DNA of 64,000 nt from assembly GCA_022747635.1 (NCBI GenBank), contig JAKTNV010000077.1:62001-126000 (forward strand). The letters are read 5' to 3'. The notes beneath the pieces are model-generated. The model was not told where the DNA came from and did no database searches. It was given only the letters and a program-made list of their open reading frames with translations. The DNA comes from Hetaerina americana. Taxonomy: Eukaryota > Arthropoda > Insecta > Odonata > Calopterygidae. Made by a program: the position numbers and the translations under genes. Positions 32,409 to 43,748 of this stretch are shown one piece after another. The first letter of the stretch is position 1, and the number at the start of each line of letters is the position of its first letter.

Positions 32409-35132
32409 GATTACACACCATTACGAAATACCTCAAGGGCCGTGACCATTTGGAATGTAAATGGTGGATTAATAGGAAAAATTGACGAATTGTTACATTT
32501 TCTAGATAACAAGAAATGCAATATCTGCCTGCTGAGCGAAACGCATTTAACACCCAAGGAAAACATTAATATTCCTAATTGGACAGTAATCAGAAAAGAT
32601 CGTGATGACAACGGCAAGAAAGGTGGCGGTGTTGCCATTATGATTAGAGAGGGAACTCAATACAATCTTAGTGAACCGCTTGATACCAAGACTATTGAAA
32701 TAGTGGGGATAAGAGTGGCGGGCTGTAAGATATATAGCTGTTACCTCCCGCCCTCAAAGACATTGCATGCTGATGACCTCAGAAAAATATTTTCTGGAGA
32801 ACCAACAATTGCAGCGGGAGACTTTAACGCTAAAAGTCCCCAATGGAATTGTAGGACTGAGAATTGTAGGGGCAAGACGTTAAGAACCTGGACATTTGAC
32901 AATAAGGCAAGAATAGTAGCTCCAAACAACAGTACGAGACCAATGAGGAATGGAGTGGGAGATGTGATAGATATCGCCATTCTTCACGGTCTCACGTTAA
33001 GAGCAAAAGCAACTACAGCCATTGCCCTACCTAGCGACCATTTACCTGTCATCCTACAATTAGGAAAAGGACCAGTGATGCCAGTTCCAACCACTGACAG
33101 ACTCGTTTACGGGAAAGCCAATTGGGAGCTTTTTCGTAAAAGAGTTACCGACTTACTTCCAGTCACAATACCGAAACCAGAAACTCCCACCGAGCTTGAC
33201 GCAATGGCGGAAACCATAACCTCCGTCATTAAGAAAGGTATAGAAGACGCAATTCCTTGTGGGACTAAGAGGAATCCAGACTTCCTTTCTCTACCGCCAG
33301 AAATAATACAAAAGATTAGAGTGAGGAATCGTCTCAGAATGCGGTACCTACGCATTGGAACCAACAATCTGAGGCGAGAATACTACAAATTAAAACACAA
33401 TGTGCGAGACGACATTAGAGAACTAAGGAGAAAAAGGTGGGAAGACAAACTGGCCTCATTGAATATGCAGGATGGTAGCATTTGGAAAATGGTCAGGGAA
33501 GAAAGAATCCGCAATTCAGGCAGAGAAAAGATAACTGTTCTGAAAGCGCCAAACAAAAAATTGACTACTGCCGAAGAGAAAGCTGATCACATGGCAGCAT
33601 ATTTAGAAAGAGTATTTACAACCCCCCATGGATTGGATGACGACGGAGAAGACAGTGCCGAAGACTACAGAGAAGACGACGAGTTTCCAGAAATTGTAAT
33701 TGACGAGGTAGTGGCAGTATTGAAAAAACTACCACTTCGAAAAGCCACTGGAAATGATAGAATACCCAAAGAGATCCTCAAACGTATTCCTAGAGCTGCA
33801 GGATTATATATGCTAGAGATAGCAAACTCATCCATTAGACTAGGCCATTTCCCGAGTCCATGGAAAAAATCAGTAGTAGTGTGTATCCCAAAAGGCGGCA
33901 AGGGGCCACTTACTGCTGACAAATACAGACCATTATCGCTACTTTCCGGACTGGGAAATATTTTGGAGAAATTAATCATGCCATTATACCAAAAAACCAC
34001 GGACGACAAGGGAATCATCCCACCGGAACAATTTGGCTTTCGGGAGGGGAGAGGAACGGAGCAACAGCTGCATAGAGTTGTTGAATTCATCGTAGACAGC
34101 TTTAATAGAAAAGCATACTCTGCCGCGGCGTTCTTGGACATATCCAAAGCGTTCGACAGAGTGTGGCATAAAGGACTGATTAGGAAGATGTCTGTGATGG
34201 GTTTCACCTGCTGGCAGATAAAACTAATAAAATCATATCTTAGTGACCGCACCTTTCGAGTAAGGTGGGACAACGCCCTGAGCAGGGAAGGAATGATCTC
34301 TGCGGGAGTTCCACAGGGATCAGTCCTTGGTCCGTTCCTTTTTAATATATTTACGGCAGATGTCCCTAATATAGGAAATAATGGGAATACTATGTTAGCT
34401 CTCTATGCTGATGATGCAGCCATTATCTGCCGAAGCGTTCAGGCTAAATACGCAGCAAAATACTTACAAGATGCAGTTAACAAGCTGGCGAAATGGTATA
34501 GAGAGTGGAGGATCGACCTAAACCCAGTAAAGACGCAAGCAGTAATCTTCTCCCGAAGAACTATAGACTACGTAGATCCCTTAAACATCGAGGGAAATCC
34601 AATCCAATGGAAAGACACGGCGCTTTACCTAGGAGTTACTTTAGACACAGTGTTGCACTTTGTCCCACACATAAGAAAAACAATTCTCAAAGCAGTTGGT
34701 AGCAGAGCAGGCCTTTCATACCTGCTCAGATCAGGAAATGTAGACAGGAAACTAAAACTTAAATTATACACAGCATGCATAAGACCCATTGTCACATACG
34801 CCAGTACGGCATGGGCAGGAATGGCGAATGTGACAGCAAAATTAAAATTTAATGGATTTGAAAAGAAAACCCTCAAAATGATCTTTCGTTTACCAAACAA
34901 TTACCCTGAGAAGGACCTTTACTCAACGGCCGGAATAGTAGAAATCGACAAATACATTAAAAACAAAGCAATCGATTTCTACAAAAAACATGAAACAAAA
35001 GATGACGAAACTCTCCGAAATATTGGTAAAAATACAGTTTCAAAGAAATGGGATGTCCATAAAAGACCAAGGGCAATTACAGAAGACGACAGCGACCAAC
35101 CACTACCCAAGGCAAGACGCCAAGACAGTTGA
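32406..35132 (+). CDS. Jockey-clade ORF2: endonuclease and reverse transcriptase
   Basis: A 908-codon open frame. APE-type endonuclease, residues about 10-220: WNVNG (16-20), SETHL (44-48), GDFNAK (138-143), SDHLPV (210-215). Reverse transcriptase, about 480-760: YRPLSLLSGLGNILEKL, QFGFREGRGT, FLDISKAFDRVW, GVPQGSVLGP and catalytic YADD (667-670). There is no RNase H domain, as in Jockey. It carries out target-primed reverse transcription in the nucleus. Its ATG overlaps the ORF1-phase TAA by one base (TAATG). The frame is complete with all catalytic residues seen. Confidence 0.93.
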   Translation: MDYTPLRNTSRAVTIWNVNGGLIGKIDELLHFLDNKKCNICLLSETHLTPKENINIPNWTVIRKDRDDNGKKGGGVAIMIREGTQYNLSEPLDTKTIEIVGIRVAGCKIYSCYLPPSKTLHADDLRKIFSGEPTIAAGDFNAKSPQWNCRTENCRGKTLRTWTFDNKARIVAPNNSTRPMRNGVGDVIDIAILHGLTLRAKATTAIALPSDHLPVILQLGKGPVMPVPTTDRLVYGKANWELFRKRVTDLLPVTIPKPETPTELDAMAETITSVIKKGIEDAIPCGTKRNPDFLSLPPEIIQKIRVRNRLRMRYLRIGTNNLRREYYKLKHNVRDDIRELRRKRWEDKLASLNMQDGSIWKMVREERIRNSGREKITVLKAPNKKLTTAEEKADHMAAYLERVFTTPHGLDDDGEDSAEDYREDDEFPEIVIDEVVAVLKKLPLRKATGNDRIPKEILKRIPRAAGLYMLEIANSSIRLGHFPSPWKKSVVVCIPKGGKGPLTADKYRPLSLLSGLGNILEKLIMPLYQKTTDDKGIIPPEQFGFREGRGTEQQLHRVVEFIVDSFNRKAYSAAAFLDISKAFDRVWHKGLIRKMSVMGFTCWQIKLIKSYLSDRTFRVRWDNALSREGMISAGVPQGSVLGPFLFNIFTADVPNIGNNGNTMLALYADDAAIICRSVQAKYAAKYLQDAVNKLAKWYREWRIDLNPVKTQAVIFSRRTIDYVDPLNIEGNPIQWKDTALYLGVTLDTVLHFVPHIRKTILKAVGSRAGLSYLLRSGNVDRKLKLKLYTACIRPIVTYASTAWAGMANVTAKLKFNGFEKKTLKMIFRLPNNYPEKDLYSTAGIVEIDKYIKNKAIDFYKKHETKDDETLRNIGKNTVSKKWDVHKRPRAITEDDSDQPLPKARRQDS

Positions 35133-35284
35133 ATGAATACATATTAAAATTAATTAATTATTAAAACAAAAAACGCTGAAGTGTTGATCAGCAAACCAAA
35201 TAGGTAAAGTCGCTTGTCGAAAACACCCCTTATTGGGATAAGCCACAAGGGCGGCAATCCCAAATAAAACATATAGTCACACGG

Positions 35285-35308
35285 TACAGACAGAACGGGG
35301 TGGGAGTC
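35285..35308 (+). repeat. Target-site duplication of the Jockey element, right copy
   Basis: Identical over 24 bases to 30402-30425. The LTR-like arm resumes immediately after it. Confidence 0.9.
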
Positions 35309-35570
35309 TCAAGGGAGAGAGAGTGCAGTGAGCAGATCCTCGCTCTCCCAAGCAACCTGGCCGCGCAGCGAGGAGATCCTCGCCCTCAGGTCCACTCTCC
35401 CTTCCCCCCCCAACGCTACCTGATTGCGCAGCGAGGAGATCCTCGCCCCCAGGTTTCGCTCGCCCTCTTCAGTCCAGGACCAAGCTCCATCGGACGAATA
35501 CCGCGTCAGCCGCGCCGCATACGAAACGCCATCCGGGCTCGGCGCCGCTCGGAGGACCGACCCGCCGCTC
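35309..35570 (+). repeat. Left LTR-like arm, inner part (after the Jockey insertion)
   Basis: Continues the arm from 30425. It contains two copies of GCGCAGCGAGGAGATCCTCG (near 35363 and 35427), each followed by CCC[TC]CAGGT, and a C8-type run. The reverse complement of 36000-36240 has the same order. Similarity fades after CCGACCCGCCGC (about 35570). Confidence 0.7.
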
Positions 35571-35679
35571 CGACACTTCGCCATTAGCACCTCCGGCGAC
35601 CACCCCGGGATCATCGCCGACCCTCAAGGACTACCGGACCTGGTTGGACCAAACCGGACCTCCCAGGAAGAAGGTTGAG

Positions 35680-35701
35680 TGGCGCCCAACGTGGGGCGCC
35701 A
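35680..35701. promoter_or_regulatory. Primer-binding-site-like palindrome (lysine tRNA type)
   Basis: TGGCGCCCAACGTGGGGC at 35680-35697 equals the primer-binding site complementary to the 3' end of tRNA-Lys(CUU), used by several LTR elements. The minus strand from 35701 reads a two-mismatch version because the site is nearly palindromic. On the minus strand it follows an LTR-like end ...ACACGACA by two bases, the usual spacing. Confidence 0.55.
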
Positions 35702-35703
35702 AT

Positions 35704-36536
35704 TGTCGTGTCGCTGGCGTCCAGGGTTGGCTGCGCGACCCGCCCCGAAACGCGAGAGCGAGTGAGCAGGCAAGGGCTAGGCTCCCTGGAGGAATAAAAC
35801 CTCCCTGCCGTTCTGGTTGATTACCTCGAAGGGCGTTTATTCTGTCCAGTACATGGTTACAGTAGGGGACCCTCTCCCAGGGAGAAGGTCGAGTGCCGTT
35901 TGCCTGAAGGGCGCGTGGAGTCCGGTGCAGTTACAGCTGCCGAATGGCGACCGGGGTCCTCGCCGGCTTCTGGCTGGTCGCGGGAGCGGCAGGGCGGCGT
36001 CGCGGCGGGTCGGTCCTCCGTGCGGCGTCGAGCTCGGTTGGCGCTGGAAGGCGGCGCGGTGGACGCGGCATTCGTCCGGTTGAGCTTTGGTCCTGGTCTC
36101 AGAAGGCGAGCGAAACCTGGGGGCGAGCATCTCCTCGCTGCGCCACCGGGTAGCGTGGGGGGGGGGGAAGGGAGAGTGAACCTGAGGGCTAGGATCTCCT
36201 CGCTGCGCGGACAGGTAGCTTGGGAGAGCGAGGATCTGCTCACTGCGCCCTTTCTCCCTTGGGACTTCCACCCTGCTCTGTCTTTAAGAGTCTCAGGGCC
36301 CTCCTTATATACATGCCCTGGCCCGGGCGGTAGGCAATGGGCGAGCGCTGAGGGGACTCCGGGGGAGGGGAGAAGTGAAGGCACATCCACGTGACTGTGT
36401 GACGCATCGCTCGCCACGTGGCAGACTCTCTTCTTTCGCATCGGAGCGCGGGTGGAGGGGAAGCTTCTCCACTGCCGGGAGATTTGAATTTCCTTCGCTC
36501 TGCGGAGCGGGCTTTGGCCACATTAGGCGCACATCA
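35704..36536 (-). repeat. LTR-like sequence, minus orientation (right arm)
   Basis: On the minus strand it starts TGATGTGCGCC (36536) and ends ...GACACGACA (35704), 833 bases with TG...CA ends. A TATATA box is at 36311-36303, and AATAAA at 35841-35836 lies about 130 bases before the end, the expected order of U3, R and U5. A primer-binding-site-like sequence follows at 35701-35684. No protein-coding interior remains. Confidence 0.6.
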
Positions 36537-38185
36537 AGCTAAGTACCATAGAAGAATAATGGGAAAGTATGAAGAAAGGGTTACCTAAAGCCACAAAATA
36601 CACTATTGAAACCGTTAAAGGAAAAAGGACTAGGAAGTCATGCATCATGAATGAGATGATGGCAAAGATGAATGAGAGGAGAAAATTGAAGAATGTAAAA
36701 AACATAGATAGGCAAAATGAAGTACAAAGAGTAAAAAACAATAATTTTAGGAAGGCAATAAAATAAAGCAAAAGAAGCATGGTCAAAGGCACATATTGAC
36801 GATGCGTAAAGATCGGGTCAAAATTTTTGTGCTGTACAGGAAAGTTAAATCTTTATTGGGAAGTTTGAAAGGAAGAAATATGCCAAAGTTAGAGATAAGG
36901 CTGGTAAGATAATAGTTGACACAGGAAAAATCCATGAGAAAGGAAGATATATACAGAAGAACCCTGTAGTAAAGATCTTAGACCAATAAATTTAGACATA
37001 GAAAAGTAACATGATGTAGAGAAAGATATCTTAGGTCGTGGCTTACTCAATAATAAGAAAAATAGTATATTAAGGGAGATGATAGTTTATAAGGCCATGA
37101 GGCTGGATAACATTGCTATGGAACTACTGAAATGATTAGGCAAATGTGGGAGGAAGATTGGTATCAATGATGAAGGAATCTGGCCTGAAGACTTTGTGAG
37201 ATCAGTTTTACTTTCTATTTCAAAATATGTAAAGGCTACATCATATGAGGACCATAAGACAGTATGTTTGATATCCCATGCAGCTTAAGTTCTCCTAAGG
37301 TCAAGAGGTATAAGCCGGGTCTCCCATTATTATCACCATTCCTGTTAAACCTGTATGTGCAGGAAATGATCAAAGAGGTTTGCTGATGACAAAGCTTTAG
37401 TTTATAAGTCAGCCAAGGGGTTGCAGGTATTGCTTAGAGAATTGAAAATTCAGTGCGATAGATATATGGGATGAGAATCAATATTAATAAAATAAAGGTT
37501 ATGCCATTTTCTAGAAAAAAAGGCTAAGCTAAACATTTTAATAGGAGGGTAAAAACTAGAGCAGGTGGAACAGTTTATGTATCTTGGTAGTGTTTCGGAC
37601 AAACACAGTCAAAGTAGTAGGGATGCAAGGAGAAGAGTTGTGCTAGGTATAAAGGCTTTCACAAGGAAGAGAATAGATGACAGGGAAGTTGAGCTAGGAT
37701 ATTAAGAAAAGACTTTTAAAAACTTTGATATGGGGCATAGCTATGTACAGTGCGGATAGGTGGTCATTGAAGCAGGAGGATAGATGTCAACTGGAGGCTT
37801 TTGAAATGTGAGTGTGGAGAAGAATGGTGAAGGTGAAATGAACCAAAAAGAAAACAAATGAGGAAGTACTTGGTATGGTTGGAAAAGAGAGGGATTTATT
37901 TGGAGGAATTCTATGGGGGCAGGAAAAGTGGATGAAGGGGGTATTGACCAGCAGTGGGATGTTGAAGAATGTGATAGAGAGGAGAAGGTTGGGTGGACAA
38001 GGAATGGGAAGTACAGGATAGGGATGTTGGATGGGATGAAGGGAGAAAGAAAGTACTCAGAGATGAAGAGGGACCTGATATAGAATAGGATTCTGGATTT
38101 TTTTGTATTGTTACGAGTCACAAAATGTTTCATTTAGCAGCTGTATCCAAAACCCTACCTTACCTGGTAGATTACCTAATAATCA
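36537..38185 (+). mobile_element. RTE LINE, 3' fragment of the interrupted old copy
   Basis: Resumes with STIEE...MKKGLPKATKYTIETVKGKRTRKS, matching ORF2 from about residue 343. It continues through broken RT blocks (SGLPLLSPFLLNLYVQEMIKE-like near 37315; FADD region near 37380) to the C-terminal KKTNEEVLGMVG and KYSEMKRDL words near 37860 and 38055. The 3' UTR word CCTTACCTGGTAGATTACCT ends it at about 38185. Many stops, frameshifts and deletions. Confidence 0.85.
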
Positions 38186-38930
38186 CTGTTCTACCTGCTC
38201 TATATTTTGCACTATTATTTTAATGTTCAGCTCAATATTTTTCTGTCTATAAAATCACATAACCTTTGTTTTTTTAATACTGATTCTCATCCTACCCCTA
38301 TCGCACTGAATTTCCAATTCACTCAACAATGCTTGCAACCCCTTGGCTGGCTGACAAACTAAGGCTTTGCATATACTCCTTAGTTTTTCCTAATCCACTC
38401 TATGAAACACCTTTGTGAAATCTACGACACAGGAAATTACCTCCAGGTTATATTCTATATTCCCCTTTATTATAAATTTCATTACTGCAATGTCATCTTG
38501 CATACCTCTCCTCTTCCTAAATCTAAACTGGTTATCCCAAGTGTAATTATTTGCCTTACTACTTATCCTTTTGTTTATGATCTTTAGTAGAACTTAAGCT
38601 GCATGGGATATCAAACATACTGTCCTACGGTCCTCATATGATGTAGCATTTACATATTTTGAAATAGAAACTAAAATTGATCTCACAAAGTCTTCAGTTC
38701 AGATTCCTTCATCATCAATACCATTCTTCCTCCCACATTTGCCTAATTATTTCAGTAGTTCCTCAGGAATGTTATCCAGCCTCAAGGCCATATTTACTAT
38801 CATCTCCCTTAATATACTTTCTTTCTCATCGTTGAGTATGCCTGGATCTAAGATATCTTTCTCTACATCATGTCACTTTTCTACGTTATTCTGGTAACTA
38901 CCTTATCTTTAACAATCGTATATTTTTGAA
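38186..38930 (-). mobile_element. RTE LINE fragment, opposite orientation
   Basis: The strand reads like 48810-49760 of the intact element: TTCTACCTGCTCTA, GCACTGAATTTCCAATTCACTCA, GCTGCATGGGATATCAAAC and CCTCATATGATGT. This covers the RT domain and part of the C-terminus with internal deletions. It abuts the 3' end of the plus-strand copy, giving a tail-facing inverted pair. Confidence 0.85.
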
Positions 38931-40955
38931 AAATGAAATTTCCTTCTTTCTTGTGTTTAAAAGCAGACTTAATCAGTATCTTTAGTTCAAGTGGAAGTTG
39001 GTACTCCAACATGTGGTAAAATTCATTTACCTTTGTTTAAAGTTCATGGTAAAACATGAATCCTCACCGGAAAATATAAGGAAATAAATGGAAATGATAA
39101 GTAGAAACTGAAAATGTTCTCATTAACTTAAAGGAAAAGATTAATATCAGAGCGGTTTCCAACAATGGGACAATCTATCTAAAAAGCTCTCAGATTAAAT
39201 GGAAATAATAATAAACAATCATTTTTCCCTAAATTTTAACTGAACTGTTTTTCCTGGTTTCATGGTTTCTTATTTCAGGCTATTTGTGTAGATTTGGTAG
39301 GAGAAATTTATTTGTTTCGCATATTTATTAATTTCATCATAGCACAACTTCAAATAAGGTAAAAAGTAAATAGTAAATGGAAATTAAGGTGTTTTCAACT
39401 ACTTTTTTTTAATGGTAATGCCTTCTGATGTTATTCCATAGTCATTTTATTTGTCCCATCTTGGACATCCACAAAATCTTTTCTGAAGGATAATTTTATG
39501 GATTAAAAGTGGCAATGGTTTATAAAAGAAAACTAGAAATAAAACAAAACATTGACTTGAGGTTTCATATTTTCATATGAAACCCTTGATCATTATCCTT
39601 TTTGAGCATAATTGCATTTGTTTAGTAGCACATTGACCAGTTCACGGTAATTAAAGTCAATGCAATGACCATAAATTTGCCTGCTTTTCCTGGAAAAAAC
39701 AACACAAATTTAGATGGTAACTTTTAAAAATACAATCCTTATGGCACACAATCGTTTTTGTTATTTCAGTGAATCTTACATAATAAAACAAACATGCAGT
39801 TTTTGCTTTTTCGTATCTTTTTTCAACCTACGTTAAGTGCAATAATTTCAAGGGCATTGGGGCTGAAAAAACAAATGTAAAGTCAAATCTAGGTGAGTTG
39901 GAAATGTTTTATTCCTTTTGTTCTTATTGTAATTGAGTTACTCCAAACTAATGTTTAAAATATGTGGATGAATTTATTTGAAATTTGTCTTTGGGCATAG
40001 TCAGCTCTAGCTCAACACTAAAGTAATATTTTAGTATTATTTTATTTATTTAAGAATATTTATCACTGCAATTAGGAAAATGTCCTGTTGGCAATGATCA
40101 AATTGATTTAACAGCCACATATATTCATTCAAATCACACATAGGAAGAACAGAAATGAGAAAAAATGCTCTAATATGCAATGAAACTTAACAATTACCAA
40201 CCACACTTTCATCATTAGACATGAGCTTGGTTTACATCATGCAAACCACACTCAATCCATCACCATACTCAGTCCATAATAATGCACTCCTAAACTTTAT
40301 ATGATTAAAATAAATTGCACTGATAAAAAATCATTCACTTCTTAATACAACATCTCATGCCATGCACACAACATACAAACAATATTTTAACGAGTATTGT
40401 AGTATGGTAATCACTGATCAAAGAGAATTTTCACACTGTGGCAGCATTATACTTACTCCTAAAACTCCTGAATTTCGAATGAAAGGGCTCAAAAAATCTA
40501 AACACAACATTTTGCAATCAATAATTGTTCTTTATAATGAAGTGCTTTTTCTTAGTTTGATATAAATTTTTCTGGTTGGTGCTGATATATAGTCTTGCAA
40601 TGAGCATGGTCTGCAAATGTAATTATCAATAATGAGAGGGTAATCATTTTATTACAAAACACACTTCTCTGGGTACCCTCGGCCTTTCATCTTAGCTTTG
40701 TAATTTTCAAGGGTAACTTCCACAGAAACAATATGCACCACAGGAATTTGGTTCATTGACATTATTTAAGGAATGTATGTCACCAAACAGTTGAAAAGAG
40801 AAAGTTGGTAAGGTATGACATCAGTTGAAAGACAATATAATAAGCCTTATATTCTGCATTTGATAGTGATGAGGAAATAGAATGCTGTGAAGGGAAATGG
40901 AAGAAATGATGATGAGATGCAAGATTACAGTTTGGATAGAAAGGATGACCATAAA
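38930..40955. other. Unclassified AT-rich sequence
   Basis: No open frame with a recognisable motif, no tandem repeat and no relation to other parts of the window was found. Confidence 0.5.
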
Positions 40956-40959
40956 AAGA

Positions 40960-42020
40960 AAACAAAAGAATTCTACAGGAGATAGGGGTTGGTTACTATC
41001 TACAGCTATTTGTGACACTAAATAGGATACATAGATATGCAAGGAAAATGCCAGGCAGCTCAAAAAGGTATTAATTAGAGGATCTGTTATTTTTAGGCTA
41101 AGGTTATTAATGACCAATGTGATTCATTTTTAGACCTACCTGAAAGTGATTGCTGTCTCTGCTCATAATTTAGTAATTATTAATTTTTTATTATTTGATG
41201 AAACAAGGTAAGGCAGAAGGTGGTGACTTAGGAAATGGAGTATAGATGCACTCACTCAAATGAAAAGGAAGAAGTATGAGCAGTTTTTAGAGATCACATG
41301 AATGAAGGAAAGGAGCTAAGTACTATCAAGAAATAAAATAATTGGAATAAAAATATAAATAAAGGATATTAAAAGCTGCAGAAGATAATGCAGAGGACCT
41401 GTTACTATGGAAAAGGACAGGAAAACCATGGATTACAGCGATTAGAAAGATAGTTAAGAAAAGGAAAGGGAATACTTTAAAAACACACAGAGATTGCCAG
41501 AAGGAATTACAAAGGAAGCTAAATAATAAATTGAGATGGGCAATGAATCAAGTTAAAGAAGAATGACAGGTGGCTTATTCATTGGATATGATAAGTTTGC
41601 AATTAGTGCACTAAAAGCAAGGTTAAAACACTATTTGGAAGTGGGAAGGGATGACCTGGGTCAATGGGTTAATTAGTTAGGCAAGAAAATAGTTGCACGG
41701 ATACAATCAAAGGGAGATGGAAAGAATACATGGAAGCCCTATATTGTAAAGGACTTGGGTAAAATAAGCTTACATTCATGCATAATGATGATAAGATAGA
41801 AAGGAAGGGCGTTAAGAGAGATGAAACCAAAAAAAATTGAGGTAGACAATATTCTCTCTGCAGAGCTAGTGAAAGGTTTAGTAAGATGTGGAGGGAAGAG
41901 TTGGTATGATCTGCTTGGTAAGGTCTTTGAGAAAGGAATCTAGCCAGAAGACTAAGATCATAAATTAATTCTTACTCTGAAAAAGGTAAAGTACAATACA
42001 TAATACTATAGAACAATGAG
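40960..42020 (+). mobile_element. Very old RTE LINE remnant
   Basis: Scattered matches in the right order to the intact ORF2: KEFYRR*GLV (about 40965), MQGKCQ (41037), KRKKYEQFLEIT (41262), a GLSKAT/TRKPWI-like block at 41400-41460, RWKEYMEALY (41717) and YYRTMS at about 42005. Dense stops and frameshifts make it one of the oldest RTE copies here. Confidence 0.7.
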
Positions 42021-42059
42021 TAATATTCTGCATAAGCAAGCATTGTTATCAGGATCACC

Positions 42060-42215
42060 AATAAGAGGGTGTGCTGTGATATCACTACTTGAGATGCTTT
42101 ATGCATGACTACTTTGAGTGAGTACGATGTCCATCAGATAGCAATTTAAACTCTATGACTACTTGTTATTTTGCATCCCTTAAAGACTACAGGGGTAATA
42201 GTGGTCGAATAATGC
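42060..42215 (+). mobile_element. Possible SINE body remnant
   Basis: The words ACTACTTTGAGTGAGTACGA and TGTCCATCAGATAGCAATTTAAAC parallel the SINE body at 53230-53270. No A or B box head is visible. Weak call. Confidence 0.35.
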
Positions 42216-42219
42216 TTCC

Positions 42220-43745
42220 CTGGGGAACACATGAAGTAATTTAATTTGAAAAAGCTATAATTTTATGAGTACTCTTTCAATTAAATGTATGTGCCTTGAA
42301 TAAAGTAAATAAAGAGATTTGCAATGCCCTTTCTGCAAGGAGTCATTGAACATGATAGTGTCAAATAAAGAATCAAAGGGAAGTTGATTAATGGGTTGCT
42401 GGTAATTATTACAAAAACTTAAAGTTTTATCTAATTTTAATAATTTGTAAATGAACAGACACATACAACAACAGAAAGAGATTGAATTCCCATTGAAAAT
42501 TGTGTTTCAATCCTTAAATTATAGTATTCTTCTCTAATTAATTAAATTTAACTCAAGTTTTATTGAAATGAAATCTATTTTGGCTTCATCTCAAACAACT
42601 TAACATGCACAGTCCCCCCTAAATATATGTAGAAATAAAATGGGGAAATCAATTAATGCAGATTAAAGTACAACAATATTAAAACTCCTGAAAAACAGAA
42701 TATTTCGTCCATCAACGTACCAAATGTCATCAATATATTTGCCATGGTTCTAGTACACTTGCTGTAAGGCATCAACAGGACCTTTGTGGTGGCCTACTTA
42801 AACATAATCCATAGGGGTAAAAATATTACCTAAATCACAGTTGTTTTTGGGTTATAATCCAAGATCCATCTCCTGTCACTGGTGACCACATATTCCGATC
42901 AAAATTTCAGTCATTTTCTTTATGGTCCCATAGATCAAAAAGGGCAAGTTTCCATATAAAAGCAGCAGTCTTCCTCCAACAGTCCCTTTAGAGCCATCTT
43001 GGAAATGAACACTTTTCTTTCGTTTTCTTTCTAACCTTCTGTCATAATAATGCAATGCATTGTGATTTTCTGAATATTGCAGTACTTTTCTTTTGATAGC
43101 GCACCTTCTGTCTCACCTTTGTCTCATTCTATTGCAAGTTTTGATCACACTGTTATGTTGTTTGATGGGCAATACTCCTCATTGTCTACTTCTTCTTCAC
43201 TTTCCCAGAGACCTTCTGACATGCATAAACAAAAAACCTATCACCTTTGACATTTCTCATTCATCTTCAATATAGTAAGCCTCCTTAATATCATGTTCAT
43301 GGTCCCCCAACATAAAAGTGCCCTGCTAAGGTAATATTTGCAAACAGTCCAAGACAAGAGTTTCTCATGCTTTTGGCATTTTTGTTATTTCGCTAGAAGA
43401 TTGGTGATTTGCTGTTATCTCCTCAGAAAAGCTCTTCTCCACAATGTCTTCCAGTTAAATACAATGCAATTGCACAAGCCTTTCAAGATTCACCTTTTCC
43501 TTGTTCTTAGGGAATGGGAAAATGGTTGAAGTTCATCAATTTTGTGTAATAGATCAGCCTTATGCTGATACCTTGGTCTTGTTCATGAATGATTTCAGTT
43601 TCAATTTCTATTCTCATTTTTATTCTTCTGGCTTTTTCTTTGGAGAGAAAATTAAAGCTATTCATAAAATATAAGCACTGTCTGAAAACTAATGTTTGCA
43701 TGCTTGAACACTAAAAATTATATTACTTAGGAAACACTCCTGGTG
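42220..43745. other. Unclassified sequence
   Basis: No supported gene. A stretch around 42700-43020, read on the minus strand, has a faint transposase-like phrase (WILDYNPKT) but no second motif to support it. Confidence 0.45.
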
Positions 43746-43748
43746 GCA

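Larger units (their letters stand above)
30426..35284 (+). mobile_element. Near full-length Jockey-clade non-LTR retrotransposon
   Basis: A 4.86-kb element bounded by identical 24-bp target duplications. Layout: 5' UTR (30426-31006), ORF1 with CCHC knuckles, ORF2 with endonuclease and reverse transcriptase and no RNase H, and a 3' UTR of about 150 bases with AATAAAA near the end. The 3' end has no long poly(A). ORF2 is open, and the identical target duplications argue for a fairly recent insertion. ORF1 carries one stop and one frameshift. Confidence 0.9.
30152..36536. mobile_element. GC-rich element with long inverted LTR-like ends, carrying a Jockey insertion
   Basis: The outer ends are perfect inverted sequences, TGATGTGCGCC at 30152 and GGCGCACATCA ending at 36536, flanked by AGCT on both sides (a possible 4-bp target duplication, though AGCT is its own complement). 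The inverted similarity extends inward through a TATATAAGG box and the GCGCAGCGAGGAGAT repeats to about 35570 and 36000, more than 550 bases per arm once the Jockey element (30426-35284) is removed. The centre holds a lysine-tRNA primer-binding-like palindrome. Without the Jockey insertion it is about 1.5 kb. It could be two head-to-head LTRs or a fold-back element. No gag, pol or transposase is present. Confidence 0.7.

Noticed and set aside
33665..34273. 202-codon minus-strand frame
   Set aside because: Antisense shadow of Jockey ORF2 (reverse transcriptase domain).
35300..36521. Frames up to 194 codons in the GC-rich inverted arms
   Set aside because: Both strands are open at once, products are Arg/Pro/Gly/Ser-rich, and the two arms do not conserve a common frame.
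42700..43020. Possible mariner-type transposase remnant on the minus strand (WILDYNPKT-like phrase)
   Set aside because: Only one short phrase fits; no HPPYSPDL block or terminal repeats were found nearby.
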